From Akkermansia muciniphila (GTDB taxonomy: Bacteria > Verrucomicrobiota > Verrucomicrobiia > Verrucomicrobiales > Akkermansiaceae): DNA of 64,000 nt. Below, piece after piece: positions 1 through 7,017 of this stretch. Made by a program: the position numbers and the translations under genes. Each line of letters opens with the position of its first letter. The first letter of the stretch is position 1. The stretch covers positions 62,001 through 126,000 of the forward strand of contig CAMDAD010000007.1 of NCBI GenBank assembly GCA_945888515.1, written 5' to 3'. Under the pieces are notes generated by a model. That model saw only the letters and a list, made by a program, of their open reading frames with translations, did not search any database and was not told where the DNA came from.

Positions 1-155
1 AATTTTGCGCTACCCGTTCACGCTAGCCCACTCTATTCACGCGTGCAATCACAGAATTCCCAGCCAGCGATTCCTCATTCTCGTCAACACAACACCAGAG
101 AAACGAATGCACCGAATGCAAAAATGGGGAATGGGTGATTTTGTTTCTATGGGAC
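1..155. other. Intergenic leader, no gene seen
   Basis: AT-leaning sequence before the first gene. I see no convincing reading frame, RNA fold or repeat. It may hold the end of an upstream transcription unit that lies outside the window. Confidence 0.5.
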
Positions 156-182
156 TTGACAAGTTGATTTGATATTTCAAAT
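156..182 (+). promoter_or_regulatory. Putative promoter and palindromic operator of the arsR-like gene
   Basis: A perfect TTGACA hexamer (156-161) lies just upstream of an inverted repeat, ATTTGA-N4-TCAAAT (167-182). The repeat ends 7 nt before the preferred ATG at 190. AT-rich dyads overlapping the promoter are typical operators of ArsR-family repressors, so autoregulation of the two-gene operon is likely. No clear -10 hexamer is seen at 17 nt spacing. The operator role is inferred. Confidence 0.45.
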
Positions 183-189
183 TACAAAA

Positions 190-504
190 ATGCCTTATGC
201 GAAAACCAATTTGTTTAGCGAAAAAACAGTCGCGCTGTCGGAATTCGCCAAGGCCTTATCGCATCCTGCGCGTATCGAAATTTTGACATTTCTTCACGGA
301 CAAAGCGGTCGCACTTGCGGTGAAATCGTCGCGCACATTCCGCTATCCCAGCCATCCGTTTCGCGCCATTTGGCCACGCTCAAAGAAGCGGGCTTGCTGT
401 CAGAACAACAACGCGGTAGCGAACATCTTTATTCCCTCGAAACCTCGCAAATCCAGCGTTTTTGTGAAGCTTTTTCCCAAACTTTGAAACCAACTTCTGT
501 CTAA
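190..504 (+). CDS. ArsR-family winged-helix transcriptional repressor
   Basis: A small DNA-binding protein of 104 residues. It has the ArsR-family layout: 'ALSHPARIEIL' in the first helices, a recognition helix 'SQPSVSRHLATLKEAGL', and a beta wing around 'GSEHLYSLE'. Two cysteines (C43 in 'RTCGEI' and C92 in 'RFCEAF', numbered from ATG 190) could be redox or metal ligands, but they do not sit where the BigR/SqrR persulfide sensors have theirs. A longer frame from TTG 169 would run through the putative operator, so ATG 190 is preferred. It lies 3 nt before a CoA-disulfide reductase/rhodanese gene, which suggests a sulfur or thiol-redox signal. The family is clear; the inducer is unknown. Confidence 0.85.
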   Translation: MPYAKTNLFSEKTVALSEFAKALSHPARIEILTFLHGQSGRTCGEIVAHIPLSQPSVSRHLATLKEAGLLSEQQRGSEHLYSLETSQIQRFCEAFSQTLKPTSV

Positions 505-507
505 GTC

Positions 508-2145
508 ATGAAACATTCTACCTCCACACATACCATCATCATCATCGGCGGCGTCGCTGGTGGTGCCTCCGCCGCCGCACGCGCCCGTCGTCACAGTGAA
601 AGCACCCATATCATTCTGCTAGAGCGTGGACCTGACGTGTCGTTTGCCAACTGCGGACTCCCCTATCACATCGGGGGCGAGATCACTGACCGAGCCGAAC
701 TGAATGTGCAAACACCGCAAAGCCTGCGCGATTTGCTCAACCTCGATGTCCGCACTCTCACCGAAGCGATTTCTATCGATCGCGCCAACAAAACGGTTGT
801 GGTGCGCGACTTGTCAAGCGGTGAGGAAAACACTCTCGCCTATGATCAACTGATTCTCTCTCCGGGCGCGCGACCACTTGTTCCAGCGATGCCTGGCATC
901 GACGATCCCCGCATCATGACCTTGCGAAATTTACAGGATACGGATCGCATCAAAGCCGCGGCTGCGTCAGCCCATCAAGTTCTGGTGATCGGCGGCGGCT
1001 TCATCGGATTGGAGATGGCCGAACAGCTGAATCACTTGGGCAAGTCCGTCACTCTCATCGAGCGCAATCCACAGGTGCTTCCCCTACTCGATAAGCCCAT
1101 GGTGCGACCGCTGGAAAAAGCGCTGGAAACACAGGGCGTTCATCTCATTTTTAGTGATGGCATCGCTGGCTTTGAGGCAAGTCCCAGTTCGCTGCATGCG
1201 ATCTTACAATCTGGAAAAAAACTGGCCGCGGACCTGGTGATTCTATCGATCGGCGTAACACCGGAAAACACACTAGCCAAGAACGCAGGACTGGAACTCG
1301 GCGCACGCGGACACATCGTCACCAACCAATGGCAGCAAACCAACGATCCTGACATTTACGCCGTGGGTGATGCCTGCGAAACCTACGACCCGATTTTTCA
1401 AACCCCGGTTGCGATTGCACTCGCCGGCCCAGCCAATCGCCAAGGAAGAACTGCTGCTGATCATATTTTTATGGGAGAGCGTGCGATCCCTTATCCCGGC
1501 AGCATCGGCACCGCTATTGTGCGCGTTTTTCACACCACAGCGGGGATCACGGGATGGAGTGAAAAACGGCTGCAACAAGCGAGCCTCCCCTACCAAACTG
1601 TCACGGTGAATGCAGCTTCTCATGCCAGTTATTACCCGGGTGCCGAGACGGTTACGCTCAAGTTACTATGGAATCCAGAAAACGGACGCATTCTAGGAGC
1701 CCAGGCAGTGGGCAAGGACGGCGTTGACAAACGTCTGGACGTCATCGCGACGGCGATACGCGGCAATCTGACGATCAACGACCTAGCGCATCTGGAGCTC
1801 GCCTATGCTCCACCGTTTGGAAGTGCAAAAGATGTGATTAATATCGCTGGGTTCGCTGCATGCAATATCCGTGATGGATTCCTGCTGCCGATTTCAGGGA
1901 TTGCCGAGGCAGGAGCGCAGATCGTCGATGTACGACCTGCCGAATCTGCCGCAAGACAACCAATACCCGGAGCGATCAACATCCCCTTGACGCAATTGCG
2001 GAAACGACTCGACGAGCTCGACCGTAGCCTGCCCGTATACACAATTTGCCAAATGGGAAAAACCAGTTATTTCGCCGCGCGCATTTTGTCCAATCATGGC
2101 TTTATCGCTCACAGCATCTTAGGCGGCGCTCACCACCAGCTCTGA
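508..2145 (+). CDS. CoA-disulfide/persulfide reductase with C-terminal rhodanese domain
   Basis: A 545-residue flavoprotein of the pyridine nucleotide-disulfide oxidoreductase family fused to a rhodanese domain. Seen: the FAD-binding 'GGVAGGASAAARARR' near residue 15, the single-cysteine active site 'SFANCGLPY' (about residue 50), the NAD(P)H-binding 'VIGGGFIGLEMAE' (about 160), the second FAD motif 'IYAVGDAC' (about 290), and a C-terminal rhodanese loop 'CQMGKTSY'. This arrangement matches CoADR-Rhd/Npsr enzymes, which reduce CoA-disulfide, CoA-persulfide or polysulfide in the cytoplasm. The start lies 3 nt after the ArsR-like stop, so the two are co-transcribed. Role in sulfane-sulfur or thiol stress is inferred from the family and context. 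Confidence 0.9.
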   Translation: MKHSTSTHTIIIIGGVAGGASAAARARRHSESTHIILLERGPDVSFANCGLPYHIGGEITDRAELNVQTPQSLRDLLNLDVRTLTEAISIDRANKTVVVRDLSSGEENTLAYDQLILSPGARPLVPAMPGIDDPRIMTLRNLQDTDRIKAAAASAHQVLVIGGGFIGLEMAEQLNHLGKSVTLIERNPQVLPLLDKPMVRPLEKALETQGVHLIFSDGIAGFEASPSSLHAILQSGKKLAADLVILSIGVTPENTLAKNAGLELGARGHIVTNQWQQTNDPDIYAVGDACETYDPIFQTPVAIALAGPANRQGRTAADHIFMGERAIPYPGSIGTAIVRVFHTTAGITGWSEKRLQQASLPYQTVTVNAASHASYYPGAETVTLKLLWNPENGRILGAQAVGKDGVDKRLDVIATAIRGNLTINDLAHLELAYAPPFGSAKDVINIAGFAACNIRDGFLLPISGIAEAGAQIVDVRPAESAARQPIPGAINIPLTQLRKRLDELDRSLPVYTICQMGKTSYFAARILSNHGFIAHSILGGAHHQL

Positions 2146-2211
2146 TGATATAGCCATCATTTTGCTCTTCCCGTGTCATGAATTTTACGGCAGCTTTTGC
2201 CGCACGAGCAC

Positions 2212-3693
2212 ATGCCATTTGATCCGCCAAACGACTACAAAATCATCAACCTTCTGGGGGAAAACGTCCACACGAACATTTGGCTGGCCGAGCAGCTCTC
2301 GGTACGACGCCATGTCGTGTTAGAGCAATTGCGTGATCTGGAATCGGATCATCGAGAGGAATTCATCTCTTCCATGCGCGCCAAAGGAGGTGTCGATCAC
2401 CCTCTCATCGCATCGGTTTATGAGGCCATCAATGATTCCGATCACTGCCTGTTTACTCGTGAGTGGTTGCCGGGCGAGAGTCTATCTTCGATGGTGGCTA
2501 ACGGAAAAACGCTGAAGCCTGCACAGTTTGCGCACATCATCAAACGGGTGGCAGAAGCCAGCATGCATTTGGAGGAGCGCAGGACAGCTACAGACGCACT
2601 GACAGCATCTCACATTTATCTTAATGAACAACATGTGCTGCGCCTGTCGAATCTAGCAAAATCAGGAGTGCGCAGTGACCATGCTTCATCCATCGACATG
2701 GCGGAGCTGGGATCGACCTTACTGCCTCTATTAGAAACCGGTGCACCAGGCTATACTCGCGTGCAAACGTTGCTTCATTGGATGACAGGAAAAGACCAGG
2801 ACCATGTGATGCAGTGGAAGGATATCCGGCACTACGCAGATCAGATCGAGCAGCAACTGGCCACTCCTGTCGTGCCCATGCACTCGACTACCCACCCGTA
2901 TCTCAAGGTTACCAAAAAAAATAGCTCCATTCCTTGGATTCTCGGCGTAGCGGCCACTCTGTCGATCGCGCTGCTCCTGATGATTCTCACTAAAAACAGA
3001 AGCCCTAAACCCACACCGACTCTCGCCCTGGATGCCCCCATTCTGATTCCTGAGAGCCAGTATCCGGGACCCGACGGGAACTCTAACACAATCAGAAAAT
3101 TCTGGATGTCTGCCCATGAAGTGACCATTGGACAATACCGTGAATTTCTTGAGTCTCTCAAAGTGCTCGATGACGAACAGCGCAAGATTTACGATCACGA
3201 ATCGCAACCTCCCACTAAGGTTTCCCATGAAACTCTGGACTGGAATGCCATCCTTGCCGCTGCGGAGAAAAAACAACACTGGAAAAACCGTCCGATCTCA
3301 CTGAACTGCCCGGTATTTGGAGTGGATTGGTGGGATGCTCACGCGTATTGTGAGTGGAAACGAGCACGTCTTCCTAGCCAGGAAGAGTGGTTCGCCGCAC
3401 TGCAACTGCAAACAGATGATCCACTGGCACTGAAACCAGGGGGATGGGCCGATGTGCAGTCACTCGATAAAAATGGCGCAGGATTTTTTGGTATGGCGGG
3501 TGGAGTCAGTGAGTGGACGCGCAAGCCCGCCAGTGATCCGTCCAATCCACTCGGCGCCCGTCAATGGGTTATCGTGGGCGCATCTTACGCGAAAACCGCT
3601 AACGGTTCGCAAGCACGCGAGTGGACGAATGATCGCAACCTTCGTCGCGACGATTTGGGTTTTCGCATTGCCTATGATCATTTACCGGACTGA
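2212..3693 (+). CDS. Membrane pseudokinase fused to an FGE/SUMF1-type domain
   Basis: About 493 residues. The N-terminal 220 residues follow a Ser/Thr-kinase fold ('YKIINLLGE...WLAEQ') but lack key residues. The VAIK lysine region reads 'HVVLEQL'. No HRD catalytic loop is visible ('LTASHIYLNEQHVLRLSNL' occupies that place), and there is no DFG. One transmembrane helix follows ('WILGVAATLSIALLLMIL'), then an FGE-sulfatase domain (about 270-490) beginning 'HEVTIGQYREFL' and ending 'DLGFRIAYD'. The FGE active-site cysteines are absent, so it is probably a binding fold. The frame is open from TTG 2197, but ATG 2212 is the likelier start. It overlaps ribD convergently by 16 nt. A signalling or ligand-sensing role is a guess. 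Confidence 0.75.
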   Translation: MPFDPPNDYKIINLLGENVHTNIWLAEQLSVRRHVVLEQLRDLESDHREEFISSMRAKGGVDHPLIASVYEAINDSDHCLFTREWLPGESLSSMVANGKTLKPAQFAHIIKRVAEASMHLEERRTATDALTASHIYLNEQHVLRLSNLAKSGVRSDHASSIDMAELGSTLLPLLETGAPGYTRVQTLLHWMTGKDQDHVMQWKDIRHYADQIEQQLATPVVPMHSTTHPYLKVTKKNSSIPWILGVAATLSIALLLMILTKNRSPKPTPTLALDAPILIPESQYPGPDGNSNTIRKFWMSAHEVTIGQYREFLESLKVLDDEQRKIYDHESQPPTKVSHETLDWNAILAAAEKKQHWKNRPISLNCPVFGVDWWDAHAYCEWKRARLPSQEEWFAALQLQTDDPLALKPGGWADVQSLDKNGAGFFGMAGGVSEWTRKPASDPSNPLGARQWVIVGASYAKTANGSQAREWTNDRNLRRDDLGFRIAYDHLPD

Positions 3694-4715
3694 TCTCTCA
3701 ACACTTGGGCACGCAGACGCACATCATCGCCGATACGTGACCACTCCATCTCCGTCATTGCCAAATCCAGCGCATTCGTGCCAGCCATCGCTGGGAGTCC
3801 GCCGGTGATCATCGGCGCCAAATAAATGACACATTCGTCTAACAACTCTTGCTTCGCTAATTCTGCAAGAAGCTTTCCTCCAGACTCCACCATGATCGAC
3901 ATCACCGCGAAGTCAGCCGCCATCTCTCGAAGAATATTTTCCAGATTACCCGCCCGAGTCATGGTCCTGTGCCGGTTTTCATCAACAAACAAGGGTGCAT
4001 GAGACGGCAGTGATGCTGGGTGATTCGTCAGCACCAAGCGCCACGGCTGATCCCTCCCTCGCAACAACTCAGGATCTCGGATCATCAATGCAGGCAAGTC
4101 TCTGCGCACACTCTCACCACTAGTCATAATGAGATCCACCTCGCTGCGTAATCGCTGGACATCTTGCCTCGAAGCTTCACTCGTTAGCCATGGACCTTCC
4201 CCATCCGGACGAGTGATGCGACCGTCCAGACTCATCGCGATTTTTGCCACCACCCATGGCAGACCAGTTCGCTGCACTTTGGCAAAAGGCCGGAGAATTT
4301 TTTCCGCTTGTTCGCGCATCACACCTTTTTCTACAACGATGCCTGCGGATTTCAATAATCCATCAGCCCGCCCCGCGTGATGCGGATTGGGGTCTTCACA
4401 CGCATACACAACACGCGAGATACCAGCTTCTATCAATCCTTGCACACAGGGCGGCGTACGTCCATGGGTCGAGCAAGGCTCTAACGAAATGTATGCCGTC
4501 GCGCCGCGCAATGATCCCTCACCATGAAGAGCCACGCACTCAGCCATCGCCTCGCGTTCCGCATGTGGCATGCCAGCTTTCTGATGCCAGCCGCTACCTA
4601 ACAAAACATCGTCCTTTACGATAACGGCTCCCACCGGAGGATTAGGGGCGGTTCTACCTATCCCCTTTCGCGCCTCCCGCAAGGCCTGCATCATCCATGA
4701 TTCATCTTCGCTCAC
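3678..4715 (-). CDS. ribD: Bifunctional riboflavin deaminase/reductase RibD
   Basis: Catalyses steps two and three of riboflavin synthesis: deamination of diaminohydroxy-phosphoribosylaminopyrimidine, then reduction of the ribose side chain. The N-terminal deaminase has the zinc motifs 'HAEREAM' and 'EPCSTHGRTPPC'. The C-terminal reductase begins near 'WVVAKIAMSLDGRI'. I place the start at GTG 4715: it overlaps the TGA of the upstream methyltransferase (GTGA, 4 nt) and has an AAAGGAG ribosome-binding site just upstream, giving 345 residues, close to the family's usual 360. A longer open frame to 4799 would begin inside the methyltransferase and is not needed. It is the last gene of a four-gene minus-strand operon. 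Confidence 0.93.
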   Translation of the reverse strand: MSEDESWMMQALREARKGIGRTAPNPPVGAVIVKDDVLLGSGWHQKAGMPHAEREAMAECVALHGEGSLRGATAYISLEPCSTHGRTPPCVQGLIEAGISRVVYACEDPNPHHAGRADGLLKSAGIVVEKGVMREQAEKILRPFAKVQRTGLPWVVAKIAMSLDGRITRPDGEGPWLTSEASRQDVQRLRSEVDLIMTSGESVRRDLPALMIRDPELLRGRDQPWRLVLTNHPASLPSHAPLFVDENRHRTMTRAGNLENILREMAADFAVMSIMVESGGKLLAELAKQELLDECVIYLAPMITGGLPAMAGTNALDLAMTEMEWSRIGDDVRLRAQVLRDQSGK

Positions 4716-5293
4716 CGCCCTCTCTCCTTTCTCTGTAACGCCACCAACATTGGTGCTGGGCGCATGGTGGCATGCTTCTCGAAGTGCACCACATGCCATT
4801 CGTCTCCTTGCTGGCTAGCCCATTCGCATACGGCACTTTTTTCTCTATCGCCACCAGGATGACCCGGGTAACAAACGATGGTGATCATCCCTCCCACCTC
4901 TACGATCTGCGATGCTGCATGCAACGCAGTTAGCGTCTCATGCGCTTCGGTAATCACCGCATGGTCTGCCCCAGGCAAATAGCCGAGATTAAACATCACG
5001 GCCTTCACTGGCTGATTCACGTATTCACTCATACAAGCGTGAGAACATTGATGCCATTCATAACAATGCTGCGGAATGCCGCGACTTTCCAATAACTGGG
5101 AAGAGGATTCGAGCGCTTCCACTTGAATGTCAAAGCCTATTACTTTTCCCTCAACTCCCACGCACTGCGCCAAAAACAACGCATCATGACCGTTCCCCAA
5201 GGTGGCGTCAATCACTCGATCACCCGGACGAAGCAAAGCCGCAAGCCATGCTTGTGCAAGCGCAGTTGGTCGTGGAAATACAAACGGACTCAT
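4712..5293 (-). CDS. mnmM: MnmM/YtqB-family SAM methyltransferase, likely tRNA wobble-uridine methylase
   Basis: A 193-residue class I SAM methyltransferase. It has the SAM-binding 'VIDATLGNGHDALFLAQ' (about residues 27-43), 'VIGFDIQ', and the family motif 'VMFNLGYLPGADH' followed by 'ITEAHET' and 'YPGHPGG'. These match YtqB-type proteins (PF06962), renamed MnmM for methylating nm5(s2)U34 of tRNA to mnm5(s2)U34. It overlaps the upstream MnmC(o)-like oxidase by 4 nt (ATGA) and ribD by 4 nt (GTGA). The preceding oxidase would supply its nm5U substrate, which strengthens the assignment. Family membership is read from the sequence; substrate is inferred from homologs. Confidence 0.8.
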   Translation of the reverse strand: MSPFVFPRPTALAQAWLAALLRPGDRVIDATLGNGHDALFLAQCVGVEGKVIGFDIQVEALESSSQLLESRGIPQHCYEWHQCSHACMSEYVNQPVKAVMFNLGYLPGADHAVITEAHETLTALHAASQIVEVGGMITIVCYPGHPGGDREKSAVCEWASQQGDEWHVVHFEKHATMRPAPMLVALQRKERGR

Positions 5294-6288
5294 GACGATT
5301 GACGCAAGCTGTCAAAATAATGGGCGAGGCTCAAGTGTGATGGCAAGGAATAACCATCTAACAAATGATCGACCAAAGAACGCGCCGCCCAAGGCGCGTG
5401 AATCGATCCTTTAGAGCCCAACCCGTTGAGAACATATACGTCAGGTAATATCATTCCCGCAACAGGTTGGCTTTTCCGTAAAATCGGCCTTATGCCTGCT
5501 ACATGCGATCGTATCGTGTATTTCTCACCACCGAGATGCTTTGCTATGTTCTCGATGTGACACAACCCTCTCTCGCTTGGCATTTCATCCAACTGGCTCC
5601 ACTCATACGTCGCGCCAATCTTATAGCAATCTTCACCCACAGGCACCAGCCATCCTCGACCAGTGACCAAGCGACTCTGGCACCACGATGGTGCATGAAC
5701 CGTGAGAATTTCGCCTTTGGCACAGCGATGCTTCCAAGCAATCGGGGATCCACGCATCAATCCCTGAGCCCCCTCACACAAAATGGTTAGCGTATCCGAT
5801 GAAGCGCGGGAAAACTCACGCTCCTCCAACAAACCATGCTTACAAAAAAACGCATGACTACCGCGCAAAAACTCCGCCACATCCAACCTAGCGCCGCCGC
5901 GCAAGGTGATGGCGATATCTCCGCGACATGATTCATTCAAATCCATATCGATCACCCACTCCGCCGCTGGTCCTGCCTCGAACTTCGAGAGTAATTTTTT
6001 ACGTTCGGCTTTACCTAATAGACGCACTACTTCCAGAGGATACCAAAGTTTTTTCTCTATCTGCTTCTCACCATATTGATAAAATGCTTCCGCCTCCGCC
6101 CTGTGATGCGCATAGCCCTCGGCTACCGCGCAGTTTTTCCCCGTCACAGGATGAATCAATCCTGCTGCCACATGCGAACTCCCTTTTTTCCCCGAATCAA
6201 CAATGCGAAACGCAACACCTCTGTTCCACAAATGCCACGCCGTGCAGGCACCTGCTAAGCCAAGGCCCACGATGACAATCGGCTTCAT
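5290..6288 (-). CDS. FAD-dependent oxidoreductase resembling the oxidase half of MnmC
   Basis: A 332-residue DAO-family flavoprotein. The Rossmann motif 'IVIVGLGLAGACTAWHL' sits at the N-terminus. Further motifs line up with the C-terminal half of E. coli MnmC: 'AAGLIHPVTGK' with 'GALYPLLSK', 'YKIGATYEW' with 'HCIGASYHR', 'GIRPILRKSQPVAG' with 'GVRCATRDHLPMVG', and 'NGLGSKGSIHAPW' with 'AALGSRGLCSAPL'. MnmC(o) removes the carboxymethyl group from cmnm5(s2)U34. The gene overlaps an MnmM-like methyltransferase by 4 nt, as expected for a split pathway. A generic glycine or amine oxidase remains possible. It overlaps the upstream HTH gene by 4 nt as well. Confidence 0.75.
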   Translation of the reverse strand: MKPIVIVGLGLAGACTAWHLWNRGVAFRIVDSGKKGSSHVAAGLIHPVTGKNCAVAEGYAHHRAEAEAFYQYGEKQIEKKLWYPLEVVRLLGKAERKKLLSKFEAGPAAEWVIDMDLNESCRGDIAITLRGGARLDVAEFLRGSHAFFCKHGLLEEREFSRASSDTLTILCEGAQGLMRGSPIAWKHRCAKGEILTVHAPSWCQSRLVTGRGWLVPVGEDCYKIGATYEWSQLDEMPSERGLCHIENIAKHLGGEKYTIRSHVAGIRPILRKSQPVAGMILPDVYVLNGLGSKGSIHAPWAARSLVDHLLDGYSLPSHLSLAHYFDSLRQSS

Positions 6289-6611
6289 CGGTTTTTCACG
6301 ATTGACTTCAATCCATCATTCGGATCCACGCGCCCTGGCACGAATCCTTTTGCGTAGTTGAAAAGCCAGTGATGCAAGTATTCGAAATACAATTCTTTCT
6401 GCTCCTTATTGAGGCAATTCCAAATGGCGATATTCAGAGCACGTGTGACTTTTTGCATCGTATGCAATGTCAATTGCCTCCCCTTGCGCGCTTTTTGGAC
6501 TTGTTTGTGATTGAGTTGCTCAGGAGATGCTTCCACCAGATCGTGGTTACTCATTCCCCACTCTGTCATCAACTGGTCTAGCGGCTGTGCACCATGCTCA
6601 TTCTCATTCAT
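6285..6611 (-). CDS. Small XRE-like helix-turn-helix protein
   Basis: I do not recognise a named family. From ATG 6611 ('MNENEHGAQP...') it encodes 108 residues. Residues 12-65 resemble a lambda-repressor/XRE fold: 'LDQLMTEWGMSNHDLVE', a basic stretch 'KQVQKARKGRQLT', then 'LHTMQKVTRALNIA'. The tail is rich in aromatic residues. The frame is open to 6662, but the extra N-terminus has no support. Its stop overlaps the start of the MnmC(o)-like gene (ATGA), so it is the first gene of the operon and could regulate it. The function is unknown. Confidence 0.65.
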   Translation of the reverse strand: MNENEHGAQPLDQLMTEWGMSNHDLVEASPEQLNHKQVQKARKGRQLTLHTMQKVTRALNIAIWNCLNKEQKELYFEYLHHWLFNYAKGFVPGRVDPNDGLKSIVKNR

Positions 6612-7017
6612 CTTTTGTTCCACGCGCGAACCTACATCATCAGCGACAAATGACACGCACAAAATTCTTGTTATCGATCACAGCGATCAAACATCTTCAC
6701 TGAGGACGGCCTTAGCGCGGTGACTTTTTGACTTATGTTAGACTAACGAATCTGCGATTTTTATCTCTAAGATTGATCAATGAACACGAGCTTTTCTGAA
6801 GCTCCTCTCGTCATGCTTACCGAGGGTCGCCACCCATGACGTTGCTAATCACGACTTCGCATTTTTTCTTCAGCGTGTCTCGCCAGTGCGCGCGCCATAG
6901 GCTGACGGCGCGTATTGTTCGAGAGTGCCTGCGGTGAATGAGGTCAGAGGGTTTTTGTGTTTTGCAGACTCGATAGCCTTAGTGGAGCAGCTCAGGCAAG
7001 GTAGTTCCGCACTTCCA
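6612..7017. other. Intergenic region between the mnm/rib operon and the hexosaminidase gene
   Basis: About 400 nt without a supported gene. It should contain the promoter of the minus-strand HTH-mnm-ribD operon. The only structure I see is a short perfect dyad GTTAG-A-CTAAC (6737-6747), about 125 nt upstream of the operon start. No RNA gene is recognisable. Confidence 0.4.

Noticed and set aside
190..504. Assignment of the ArsR protein as a BigR/SqrR persulfide sensor
   Set aside because: Its cysteines fall in a different helix and at a different spacing from the sensor pair of those proteins.
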